A stretch of 64,000 nucleotides of DNA from NCBI GenBank assembly GCA_026419785.1, contig JAODTK010005808.1, positions 62,001 through 126,000 on the forward strand. The letters are read 5' to 3'. The position numbers and the translations under genes were made by a program. The stretch comes from Sclerodactyla briareus. Lineage: Eukaryota; Echinodermata; Holothuroidea; Dendrochirotida; Sclerodactylidae. Position 1 is the first letter of the stretch; each line of letters opens with the position of its first letter. This document shows, in pieces, positions 1 to 12,000 of this stretch. The notes beneath the pieces were generated by a model that saw only the letters and a program-made list of their open reading frames with translations, did not search any database and was not told the DNA's origin.

Positions 1-11
1 TGCCATCTTTT

Positions 12-1060
12 TTGGGGGATTACAAGAAAGCCTTCGATTGTGTAAATCATGCCCTGCTTATGGAGAAGCTGGAGCAAATGGGGGGGTGGGTAAGAATCTC
101 ATCAGACTCACAGAGAGTCTTTATCATGATGTGGAGGGCGTCCTACAATGGAAGAACGAGACAACAGATGCCTCCAACACTCCTGTTGGATGTAGACAGG
201 GCTGCCCCTACCCCAATCCTCTTCTCTCTCTGCACTGAATGCCTGGATGAACTGAAGAAGAAATGGCATGCTAGGACTGTTGGATGCCTGGTGCTACTAT
301 AGGTGAACGCACAGTGAAGGAATTGAGGTATGCCGATGTGATTGTCCTGTTTGCATGATCCGCTGCTGAAGCAAAAAGCGGCTACTCTTAACATCTTAGC
401 GGACGTCTCCAAGCCCTCTCAGCTTGTGATTCACCCTGTTAAAACAGCTCACCTTGTACTCCGAAAGACCCAAACTCTGCCGACACTGTCCACATGGAAA
501 CCTCCATTATCCCCAACGTTAACTCATACATGTACCTCGGATCCATCACCACCCACAACACCGATGAAACTCCAGAAATCAGCAAGCCGATTGGCATAGC
601 CAAGACTACACTCTGTGAGTGCAGTACCTCCGTAGCCCACACCTTTCCGATGCGGCTAAGCCTCTGGTCATCAGAGCCCTTGTAATGTCCAGGTTGACTT
701 ATTGCTCCACCACATGGTCAATTAAGAAATTAGATGCAGCTAAACTGGATGCTTTTGGTCGTACCATCGGGAGATGCTTGCTCGTTTGTCAATTGGAGTA
801 CCATGTTACCAAGATTTGTGTCACTTATGCGAATGATAGACGGAAGATGGCTCTTCACTCATGAAACTTTTGTACAGAGAAAGATGGAATGGTTCACCCA
901 TATTGCCCGTCAACAGGGCATCTTGTGGGACCTTCTGTCAGGTGCCGTTCCAGGCACAGTGAGGAGACGGGGGTGCCTCGGATGACCTGGTTATGAGAAC
1001 ATCAGAACTCAACTGGCTCACCATGGAGGACGCAAAAGCAGCATGCTCTTTCCCGGATAG
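12..1060 (+). mobile_element. LINE (non-LTR retrotransposon) reverse-transcriptase remnant
   Basis: Three frames must be combined to read it. The pieces follow LINE order: a DYKKAFDCVNH box (RT motif A) near 20-50, a VGCRQGCP/ILFSL box near 185-235, RYADVIVLFA near 328-357, YLGSITTHN near 530-550, a TYCSTTW thumb/linker near 698-718, and a C-terminal RRRGC...MTW segment near 960-990 typical of the tail of RTE-like ORFs. The catalytic YADD box reads YADV, so one of the two metal-binding aspartates is gone. Several frameshifts and the cut at the window edge make this an inactive fragment. The clade assignment is only a guess. Confidence 0.8.
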
Positions 1061-1221
1061 TATCTGCAGTTACGCGCTCACCAATCAGGTCCACCTCGTC
1101 GGTCATCTCGCATCGCTTTGAGACAGCATCCCACGCGACTCTTCAGAGTCTTGACGATTCACTATACTTTAATTGATTTGTGAATATAATTTTCCATCTT
1201 TTGACTCTTTTTTTCAAGGTG

Positions 1222-2625
1222 CAGGACTTATGTATGGAGTCCATGGGCTCCATTTCCCCCATCCTCTCCCTGTGATATTTTGTGTGGGGTCTATGGGCTG
1301 CCTTTGAGCCATTTCCCCCCAACCCTCCCCCCACTCTTCCTGTAGCATTTATCATGTGGAGTCTATGGGCTGCCTTCAAGCCACTGCCTCTCCTTCCTCC
1401 CACCTCTTCCTGTGACATTTATTGTATGGAGTCCATGGGCTGCTTCCAAGCCATTGCACCTTCCTCTCCTGCCCCGCCCAAGCTGCTGCCCCCTCCTCCC
1501 ACCACCCTCCACCACTTCCTGTACATTTATTGTATGGAGTCCATGGGCTGCTTTCAAGCCATTGCACCTTCCTGTCTCTGCCCGAGAGCCCGCCCAAGCT
1601 GCTGCCCCCTCCTCCCACCACCCTCCACTACTTCCTGTGACATTTATTGTATGGAGTCCATGGGCTGCTTTCAAGCCATTGCACCTTCCTCTCCCTGCCC
1701 AGCTCAAGCTGCTGCCCCCTCCTCCCACCACCCTCCACCACTTCCTGTGACATTTATTGTATGGAGTCCATGGGCTGCTTTCAAGCCATTGCACCTTCCT
1801 CTCCCTGCCCCGCCCAAGCTGCTGCCCCCTCCTCCACCACCCTCCACCACTTCCTGTGACATTTATTGTATGGAGTCCATGGGCTGCTTTCAAGCCATTG
1901 CACCTTCCTCTCCCTGCCCCGCCCAAGCTGCTGCCCCCTCCTCCCACCACCCTCCACCACTTCCTGTGACATTTATTGTATGGAGTCCATGGGCTGCTTT
2001 CAAGCCATTGCACCTTCCTCTCCCTGCCCCGCCCAAGCTGCTGCCCCCTCCTCCCACCACCCTCCACTACTTCCTGTGACATTTATTGTATGGAGTCCAT
2101 GGGCTGCTTTCAAGCCATTGCACCTTCCTCTCCCTGCCCCGCCCAAGCTGCTGCCCCCTCCTCCCACCACCCTCCACCACTTCCTGTGACATTTATTGTA
2201 TGGAGTCCATGGCTGCTTTCAAGCCATTGCACCTTCCTCTCCCTGCCCCGCCCAAGCTGCTGCCCCCTCCTCCCACCACCCTCCACCACTTCCTGTGACA
2301 TTTATTGTATGGAGTCCATGGGCTGCTTTCAAGCCATTGCACCTTCCTCTCCCTGCCCCGCCCAAGCTGCTGCCCCCTCCTCCCACCACCCTCCACCACT
2401 TCCTGTGACATTATTGTATGGAGTCCATGGCTGCTTTCAAGCCATTGCACCTTCCTCTCCCTGCCCAAGCCACTGCTCCCTCCTCCCACCACCCTCCACC
2501 ACTTCCTGTGACATTCATTGTATGGAGTCCAGGGCTGCTTTCAAGCATTGCACCTTCCTCTCCCTGCCCCGCCCAAGCTGCTGCCCCCTCCTTCCTTCCT
2601 CTTCCTGTGAAACATTCATTGTTGG
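1222..2625. repeat. Minisatellite, about 110-bp unit, about 14 copies
   Basis: Each unit begins around TTATTGTATGGAGTCCATGG, continues with GCTGCTTTCAAGCC and a C-rich stretch, and ends CCACCACTTCCTGTGACAT. Unit starts recur at about 1422, 1531, 1647, 1757, 1866, 1976, 2086, 2196, 2305 and 2414. Shorter, degenerate units lie on the left (1228-1420) and right (2518-2620). Central copies are almost identical, so expansion is recent. Because 110 is not a multiple of 3, successive units rotate the frame, and the unit happens to be open in several frames on both strands. This produces long reading frames that are not genes. Confidence 0.95.
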
Positions 2626-2885
2626 GGAATTTATTGCTTCCTACAAGACACTTTCAATCCTCCCCACTGCCTTCCGCTGTGACATTTTCAGTAGAAAATC
2701 TAAATGAATACAAAATAAATATATAGTTCAACAAGGTAGCATGATTGAATTTCTAATTGTGAGGCGCACTATTCTTTCTGACCTGTATCAATCAAGAGGG
2801 TTTCTGCAGCTATAGACCATAGTACTTTAACCAGGCCTAGCCCTGTCTTTAACGTTTTGCCTTTGATGGTTTTTTAATCCTCCAG

Positions 2886-3010
2886 ATTTTGATGAATGTG
2901 CTGATACTGCAACAACCATTGCCAGCAAGGATGTGTCAATGTTGATGGTGGATACCAGTGTTCATGTAAGGAGGGTTATGAGCTGATGCCGAATGGAATC
3001 GACTGTCAAG
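2886..3010 (+). CDS. Exon: calcium-binding EGF module
   Basis: The acceptor CCTCCAG precedes AT TTT GAT GAA TGT, giving D-F-D-E-C. The rest of the module (C-x3-[19 protein letters not shown], terminal C-Q) is in the next frame, so one base is missing near 2904-2912. The 125-nt length is one short of the 126 nt (42 codons) expected for a phase 1-1 EGF exon. The donor is CAAG|GTATTT. The Asn-x-x-Gly-x-Tyr segment is the usual calcium-binding/beta-hydroxylation region. This is the first exon of the gene visible in the window. Confidence 0.85.
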
Positions 3011-6000
3011 GTATTTGAAGAGGAAAACACATATATACAATATGAAGGACTTCTTTAGGGATATTCCTCGAAGCTTGGAAGATATTATATTCAATTTACT
3101 GCAAAGATGACAACACCTTGTCAGTTCTGCCTCCCTTGGACAAGACAAATAGACAGACATACAGATAGGACAAAATAAATCAAACAGAGACACAAAAATG
3201 GACAGACAGATGGACAAATAATCAAACAGAGACACAAATAGACAGACAGAGAGATGTTAAAATACATGCAGACACAAACTGAATTGACGTCGCCAATACG
3301 CACTTTACACCAAAGTACCATGGTCATTGAAATTGGTTAGCACTCTGATAATTCTGGGGAGTATTGTAGCTTCAGATTCATACATTCGCCTACGAAACTG
3401 GTTACCCTGGTTACACTCTAACAATCCTGTGGGAGTGATTGTAGCATACAGACAGATCATACCGAATAAAAATATAAACCCTGGTGTCTCGTAACTGGTT
3501 AGCCACTCGAAAAAATTCTGGGGAGTATTGGGTACGCATCATATCATACAATATAACGTTCGGGTCATCATGTAACGCGGTAGCACTTCCTTGACAATCC
3601 TGGGGATTATAGTTGCATCAGCATTTCATACCATATGTATTATTACCCTGTCATTGTTCAATCTGACTAGCACTCTTACAATCCTGGGGAGTATGTAGCA
3701 TCATATCATACAATATTTCTTACCCGCTGGGTCATTGTATATTTGGTAGCACAACACCGATATCCTAGTGGAGTGTGGCAGCAGCAGTTCCAGTTGTACG
3801 CAGAATTCATTTGCTCTGTTGTCCTTCAGATCATACAGCACCAGCTGTACTCAGTCATATTACAGCTTCCAGTTGTCTTTTTTTTTTTCCCAGATCATGC
3901 ACACCCTTTGTCACTCATATCTACAGCTACAATTGTACTCAGATCATACATCCCCAGTTGTACTCCAATCATGCAGCACCAGTTGTATCCAGATCATGAC
4001 AGATCCAGTTTGTATAAGATCATGCAGCACCAGTTGTACTCAGATCATACATCAGGAGTTGTACACAGATCATACAGCTCCAGTTGTACCCCGTCATACA
4101 GCTCCAGTTGTACACAGATCATACAGCTCCAGTTGTACTCAGATTAGACGGCTCCAGTTGTACCAAATCATACAGCATGAGTTGGTACTCAGTTCATTGA
4201 ACTTCCGGTTGTTGTAAACAGATTATTCTCACTATTCATTTGTAATTATTGTTATGATGCACTTAGTATACGGGGCGGAATTAGTGTATGCCATTATGTG
4301 ATTTTCTCGATAATCATCTAACAAATTGATTACGGATCAGTGACCGGACCACTTGCCCTTTCTTCAGATATTGAGAATGTGACAAAGCTTAATTCTGTGG
4401 GTTTGAAGCACAGCATTAAACCACGTTGGATCCTATACATGCTCATGTGCTGAGGGATATACTCTCTCTACAGATGGATCAAGTTGTTTAGGTACAGTAT
4501 ATCTGATTCATAGAGGTGAATTATCTTAATACATTTCTGTAGTATCGGACTTGGGGAAGGTGGCAAACCTGTTCCAATCAAACTTGCCATTGTGTTTCCA
4601 AAGTTTCCAGGCATGCAACAGGCTCCTACTCTTTTCAAACTCTCCTACTTTTTGACCTTCCCTCCTACCTTTCTCCTAACTCTCCCTACATTTTTCCTTA
4701 AAATCCTACTTTCTCCTACTTTTTTGATTCCTTGACAAAGTCATAGGAATCTATGCATCCTGCCAGTGCTCTGCGGTATGTGTGTGTGTGTGTACTGTAT
4801 GTGACAACCCAGCTTGTAAACATGATAACTGGACCCCACCTGATGGATGAAGCTCATACTTGGTATGTTGTCTCCCCCTGAGAGTACATGCAACCCTATT
4901 GTTTTGGGGTCAGGTTCAGTTGGTCAAGTCTTAAAATCTTGTATACACGATAAGTCCAGAATGGTTGGTCCGATCACGGGTAAATTTGATGATGCCTCCT
5001 TATGGGGAGTACAGGAAGCGTACTGTTTAATGGTTCACGTTGGGGGGGAATTTTAGTCAAAATAGAAAGTTTGTGAAAAATCAATACCAATTTCGGCTTG
5101 TAAACACGATAACTCGACCCCCACATGAATGGATGAAGTTCATACTTGGTATGTAGCTTTCCCTGATGATGGATGAACCCTATTGCGTTGGGGTCAGGTC
5201 CGAGGCCAGGCAGAAAATCCTTGTAAACCTGAAAAGTAGGCCTATGCTTGATCTGATCCCTTTGGAATTAGGTGTTGGTTTCTTTCAACGGTATCCTGTG
5301 TAAGGCAACTGAGAAAGAATGATATTCTGGCCAAGGTCAGCTTGTAAACGTGATAACGTTGACCCCACCTCGATGGATGAAGCTCATGCTCTGTATATGT
5401 GTTCACTATGATAACTTCTATTTGCTTCCATTATTTAAGGTCCGGTGAGGTGTCAACAGCGGTCAAGGTTGGAAAAGTTGAAAGTTGATCAAGTTGAAAT
5501 AGTGCGTAGCTTCCTTACCAAGAGTGCAGGGACCCTATTGGTTGATTAATAGCATCAGTTTGGGTGGAAATGGGAAAATCGTGCATACCTGTCATAATGT
5601 TGCCCTAATGAGCTTGGTACAATTTCCATTTGTCCTTGTGTCTGGCAATAGGTTGCCAGAAATGAGTCAAGGAATCACTAAGCCTTTGCTTTCTGGTTTC
5701 TAAAGTTTGCTCGATGAAAAGAATCCTGAGTGTTTCATCACAAAATTTCCGCAGCAATAAACACAAATTGTAATTCTCAGAAGTAGCTGATGAATCCTGC
5801 TGGTGAGTATCGACAGAGAACTTATGTTCTGAAAATCAATGAAGGTCCTTCTTTGCTCCTACTTTTTCCGATCAAAATCCTACTTTCTCCTACTTTTCGA
5901 AAATTTCCTACCTACTTTTTCTCCTACTTTTTTCCATGGAGCCTGTTGCATGCCTGGTATTCCCCCATGTCCCCCCCATGTCCCCCCCCCCCCCCCCAAT

Positions 6001-9000
6001 GTCAGCCTCTTTTTCTCTGACGGGTTCTGCCCATCCACATATCAATAGTATCTTGAGTTGGTCTTACAGAATAAGGGATTTTAGCGCACAAAACAAAATC
6101 AATTGGACTCCCTCCAATGCATGTGAACACTGAGTGTTGGCACCTTTTTCCATCCAATAACTCTAAATAATTGCTGATATTTTTCAGATACATATTCTGA
6201 TGGAATGGGTATATATAGGTGATTCTACAAGAAATTGCTAAAAGTTGCAACTCTCCACAGCAAGTCTACAGTCACTGGATGTACACAAAGGAATAGGCTG
6301 TTCCATATCCTGTAATTGGGTAAATACTTGATGACATGATTGATATGCGCCTCTTGGCATTCAATTTTGTGGCGAAAGACAAAAAAATACCCTGATACTT
6401 CAGTTCTGAACCATGGTTTATGGTAAATTGCAGATTTTCAGTCCTGTTGAGGACTCACTTTCATTGAAACTTTTCCCCTGTTCAGATTCCAAAAAATGTA
6501 GTTGTTTAGGCCAGTGACAGCCTAGGCTTTGTAATTGGCACAGGCTGTAATATAATATGTGAAGAATGTGGCTTGGACCAGTCCAAAGTTTCTTCTTTCT
6601 CATCCCATCTCCAGACATAAATGAGTGTCTTGAAGGCTCAGGATGTTTTGAAGGTGCTTGGTGCTATAACATGCCTGGCTCTTACCGATGTGAATGTCCG
6701 GCCGGTTATGTCAAAGTGGCTGGAAGTTGCAGAGGTTAGTTCTCCTATGGTTGTTCTTTTATTCTTCTTATTTTATTTTTATACATTGTTGATTTACAAC
6801 CTATTGTATTAGAACCATCCCATAGAAGGACAGGGGGCAACATTTTTTGATTCCCACAGTAATCTTTTGAGTCTAGTTAGACATGAAGCAAGTAGGCAAG
6901 CAAGCTAGTCATAAAGGCTGACAATACAATTTAGGGGGGAAATGTGAAATCAGTGTGAGAAGAAAAATCTTGTGTAGGAATGCTGTAGGTACATATTGGT
7001 TAGTGTAATTAGTACACATTGTTGTTTGTTGATTGTAGCTTTAGGAGTGTTGTATGAACACATTAGTCGCGTGAGAGTATAGTTACTCACTGTCACTGCC
7101 ATGTTAGTCCAATTTCTGTAGCAGCATTTGGCACACCTACATCAACATTACCGAAAGGTTTGCTATTATTTCTTTCTCTATAAATAACAGAGGTGCTTAT
7201 TTCCGAGACTGTGTGTGTTAATTGCTTTTTGTGTTCAGTGCAATAAGCCCACACATTATTTGAAAACTTACTCCTGTTCTCCCTCATTTGCTATCTGAAC
7301 ACATATATCTAAGTGTTCACAGGTTTTCACATCATGCTCTTCCATCACTCACACATTATTACTTGATCCCAGCCTGTTTTGTGTCCACTGTGTTCTATGG
7401 TGAGCAGTCAATCTATCAATCTTTGTAGTTCCCCTGGAACAACCTCTCAGTACATGTTCAGTACGTACGGACTGTTGAGAATTCTAAACTACCTTCAGGA
7501 CAGGCACAGTTACACTGTATAACATGTAACGATTATCACCCACACCCAACTCAATATCGCTGTTCAGGCGTTCATATATCAACGCTATCGATGAAATGCG
7601 AAATGATCTGTGAGCGATATTTCATTCCAGTAATCATAAATCCGTTGCTCATGAGAATGTTTGCATTTGATCTCACAGCTCCCAACTGCTGATATTGTGT
7701 GCCTCTATGGGTGTAGTGTGACTGTTCCGATTGAATTGTTATCGCTATGGTTATCATTGTAGTGTTATCATGGTTTTGAACTGTTCTATTTGTCGCCTCG
7801 TGTTTATTTCCTTTTTTGAGATACCACTCTTAGACTGAAACACTACTGTAATTATTGCTAATGTTATGAACTGTTGCAGTCATGAGTTAGCATTCACCTC
7901 GCAAATTCGTAACCATTTAATTTCGATCGTAGCTTGTTGGGCGCAATGTACACTCCTTCCAAGAGCATCACGAACTACAGTTTCTATGTCCTCCATTTCT
8001 TATTTCGGTTTCACAACAGATTTGTACGAGTGCTTGTCAGGTGACCTGAACACGTGTGACCCTAATGCAGACTGCGTCAATACCGAGGGTTCCTACAGGT
8101 GCATATGTCGCGATGGCTACCAAGGCGTTGGTTCCACATGTCTAGATCTAGATGATGTGTAGTCAGCGCCTACTACTGCCACCCAGAGTTTGAGTGCACC
8201 AACCACGTACGGGTACACATTTGGTTGCCTGTAGATTGCCCAGAAGGTACAGGCAATGGAAGGGAGTGCTTCGGTAAGTTAAATGTTTGGTACATTAGAG
8301 AAACATTTTCCTATTGTAAAGTAAAATACATGATGTAATACATAATCTTGCTATTGAGCACAGGCAAAGAATAGGAAATGGACTCTTTGTTGAAGATCTG
8401 TGATATTGTTTCAATCAAAATCCTCATGTTGCCCACATACCTTATGTTTGATACATGTGTTTCTTCAACACCTGTTCACAGATAATCGCTGAGTGTAGCT
8501 GGAGGTTAGTACTTGTCCTCCACATTCAAATTGCCAGAATCTTGCCGGGTCGTACATCTGCACATGCAATCAGGGCTTCAGAAAAACAGATGATGGTCTC
8601 TGCGACAGTAAGTGTTTAGTAGCATTCAACCCTCTAGGGTATATTATAGAATGGCTCGGTAACAAATAAACTTTCCTTATTTTATCATAATCCTTGTCTC
8701 ACTTGTCACTCGGCATGGTCTCACTTGACTAAACAGCCAGAGGTTAGGTTGCAGTTAAGCTGCAGCTGTCCCAAATTGGCTGCAGCCAGGCCACAATGAT
8801 ACAATAAATACCACCTACAGTTTGTTATTACAGATGTTCACCAATGTATGGTAACACCTGTAGGTGGTACATTGTACCCCAGAGCTTGGCTGCAGTGAAG
8901 CCGAGGCTGCTGCCCCTTGCTGTTTTTGCCCACTTTATCATCATATTAGTATTTTCATATTATATCATGTTGTTAGCATTATCTACAGACTGGAAGCATT

Positions 9001-12000
9001 TTGCATTTTATGTAAATGTTCTGCCTTTTCATAAAAAGGTTTACTGTTTCATCAATGAAATGTTCAATGTAATGAAATATTCATATTTGTTTGAAGTTTT
9101 TTTTTTTCATTGAAATCTTTAGCATTTTATTGTTCTGCGATTCCCCTGTAGATGTTGATGAATGTGCTGAAAGCCCTTCTATCTGCGGGAAAAACGAATT
9201 TTTCGACACGGATGGGTCTTTCCTGTGTGCCTGTCCCTCTTATACCTTCAGATATGAACATGGTGGTTGTCTTGGTAAGTCAAAGCTGTTAGAAAGTCAC
9301 AATCATATTCATATCAGCATAATCATAATGCCCCACCCGTACCACAGTTCAAGGAAAACCACATAGAGTCAGTATAAACATGCTTTATTCCTATCTTATG
9401 ATAATTCTGGAATGTGATTGGTTAGTTATAGTCAGCTGCGTGGTTAATCTTATGATGAAACTGGTACTATAACTGCAACATCATTCTTTGCTATAACAAA
9501 ATTAATGGACGTTTGAATTTGCACGAGGTAAGCCGCCGTTTTTTGTGCATCAGGTCATCCACATCTCAGAACCTTATGCATCTATGGCAGTGATCTCTGG
9601 TTTATCTTATGGTCACGCCACTGGATATCACTTGCTCTATATCTTATATATTTTTTTTTTTACAGATATCGAGGTCAAATTTGTTATTTTAGCAGTTTCT
9701 GCATGGATGCAATCTGCACCAATAATACCTGCTTATGTATTGACGGGTACAGCTATCCCCAGAATACCAGAAATGCATTGTAAGTTTGAAAACAAAAATC
9801 ATATGTCATTCATTCAATTCAGCTGGTTTGTATAGGACCACTCTGCATGGTATTATGGAATATGCCCTTGTGATGTAAAGTAGGGACCACCTGGAATCTG
9901 GTATTCATTATAGACATAGATACACTTTTGTAAAAAAGCAATCAGGACTGGAATCTGATTTTTTCTTATTGATGAATACCTTACTCTTCCCTGGTATCAA
10001 GTTGCAAAATCACAGCAGCCACTACATTGCATCTATGAGCAGCCCTCAGCCTCTCACATCATCCCTCTGATGCCAATGATCAAGTTTATAATTCCTTGAC
10101 AACATCTGAGGAATCTATTATGCAGTCAGACAGTGTGTTTGTGTGATGTCTGACGGTGAACAGGGATAACTCACCCCCATCTGAGAGTATGAAGCTCATA
10201 CTCCCCCTCTCTCATTCGTTTTGGGTTCCAGTCAAGGCATCAATCAGGCCTATCAGGTTGTTAAATGCAATTCTAAAAAAATGGACCAAATCATTGTCTG
10301 ACCTAGAAAACAGTTGGCAATATTTTTAGATTACCTATCACCTAGCCTATTTTGTAATTCTCTGAGCATTGATTGTATGAGCTAAGCACTCTAATAGTCT
10401 CAACCTATGAAGGCATGCCTGTGACTGAAAGAAACCCTGATTCATCTGGAATGAAAACACTCTCAGAGATTATACCACTTTAGACCTTTACTAAATACAG
10501 GATAAAAGATACCTCACTTTTTTTAATTAGTTAAAAGAAGCCCTTTTGGTCTGCATGTATGCGTTCAGTTCACTACTGTGACACCACTCTGGCCAACACA
10601 TGTGTACCAGTTCTGTAACATAAACTTGGTAACTTCAATGGCCTTAACAGTACGAACGTAGAATGGAAACCTTTTTGGGGTTGTTTTGCCAGTTCGAATG
10701 ATTGTCAAATACGTTCATCCACTGATTACCACATACATTTCTTTCATTGCAGCTGTTAAATTTCGGGTAAAATATCATATGAATGTTGGTGTCATGATCG
10801 TGCAAGCTTATTAACGAGAGGTTAGTAAGAGCTGGGCAGGTTTAGGTGAATGAAATTGATTGTATCAGTGTCTGGACTGGTTTGTTGATTTTACTTCCCT
10901 ACCAACTGAGTGTGTACATATATCGAAAAGAGAATTGCAGAACAGAGTGCACATGCGAGGAACCGAGTCACTGTAGATCAAAAAGCCTTGTGCTAAGGGG
11001 CTACTACCCATCAATTACTTCTCTGGTTTCTCGACAATTTAACCTTGTTCTTTCTCTTCGCTGGTCAGATTTTGACGAGTGCCTGTATCAGATGCATGAC
11101 TCGCGGTCTCATGAACCTGTACTCACACCCAGGGGTTCAGTTGGCGATTGCTGCCAGGTATATCAGTATGGGACACTCTGTGGAGGGGACGCCACATTGG
11201 GGAGTTGTATCATATATTGATGGTTCTACTTGTATTGTTTATTTCCAGCAGGTTTTGACAATTTGTTATGGATCTTTATATAAATCTGCATCTGTACAAC
11301 CTTACACAACATTTAAATGTTTCCGGAGTGTAATGAAGTCCCTTTTGCTCTTATCTTCTGTAGCATCAGGATAACAGAACATGTATTGGGATAACAGTAT
11401 GGAGAATCACGCGAAGCTCATATAAACCCCTAGTGCATGTTTCCTTCCATTATCACCGGTGTAAGGCATATGCTGAGGTTTATTGTGATGAAATGCTGTT
11501 CGTGTAAATATCCCAGGGTCCTACCAATGTTTTATGCCGAGAGGTTTGAAGGGCAATGGCCACTCGAATGGGCGTTGGTAAGTGTGGACTTGTGACATTG
11601 GCCCTATGAATTACTTTGACATGAGAATTAACATTATAACATTTCCATCGAATATCAGAGGAGCGGGGGGGGGGGGGGGGCATTTGGGCATGTGATTGGG
11701 GTTTTGTAAGCTGCAGACCCCAGAACATGACTTTCGGGTGGGAAACCTAACCAACGCATGTAGCCACTCGTTGTGAATTATAATGTTCTCTTGAGAGGTC
11801 CGGCATTTACCCATGTTTAAGGTGAAAACTAAGTCTAACCCTGGGGACACATGAGGTGGCATACAGACATTTTACCATGTCATTCTGACCTTTCTATTCT
11901 CAACATTTTATCGAGAACTGGAACTTGGAATACTGAATAATTTTTTTTTTTTTTTCTTTTTTTTTTTTTTTTTCATTATCCCGGTACTGGCACGTATGAT

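Noticed and set aside
1282..2079. 265-codon + frame and 239-codon - frame
   Set aside because: Both are readings of the 110-bp minisatellite; no non-repeat sequence, family match or splice context.
3743..4217. Open frames of 134 and 149 codons
   Set aside because: Produced by the roughly 24-bp tandem repeat.
8834..8880. Acceptor-like TTACAG followed by D-V-H-Q-C-M
   Set aside because: No further EGF cysteines or turn residues follow and a stop comes soon.
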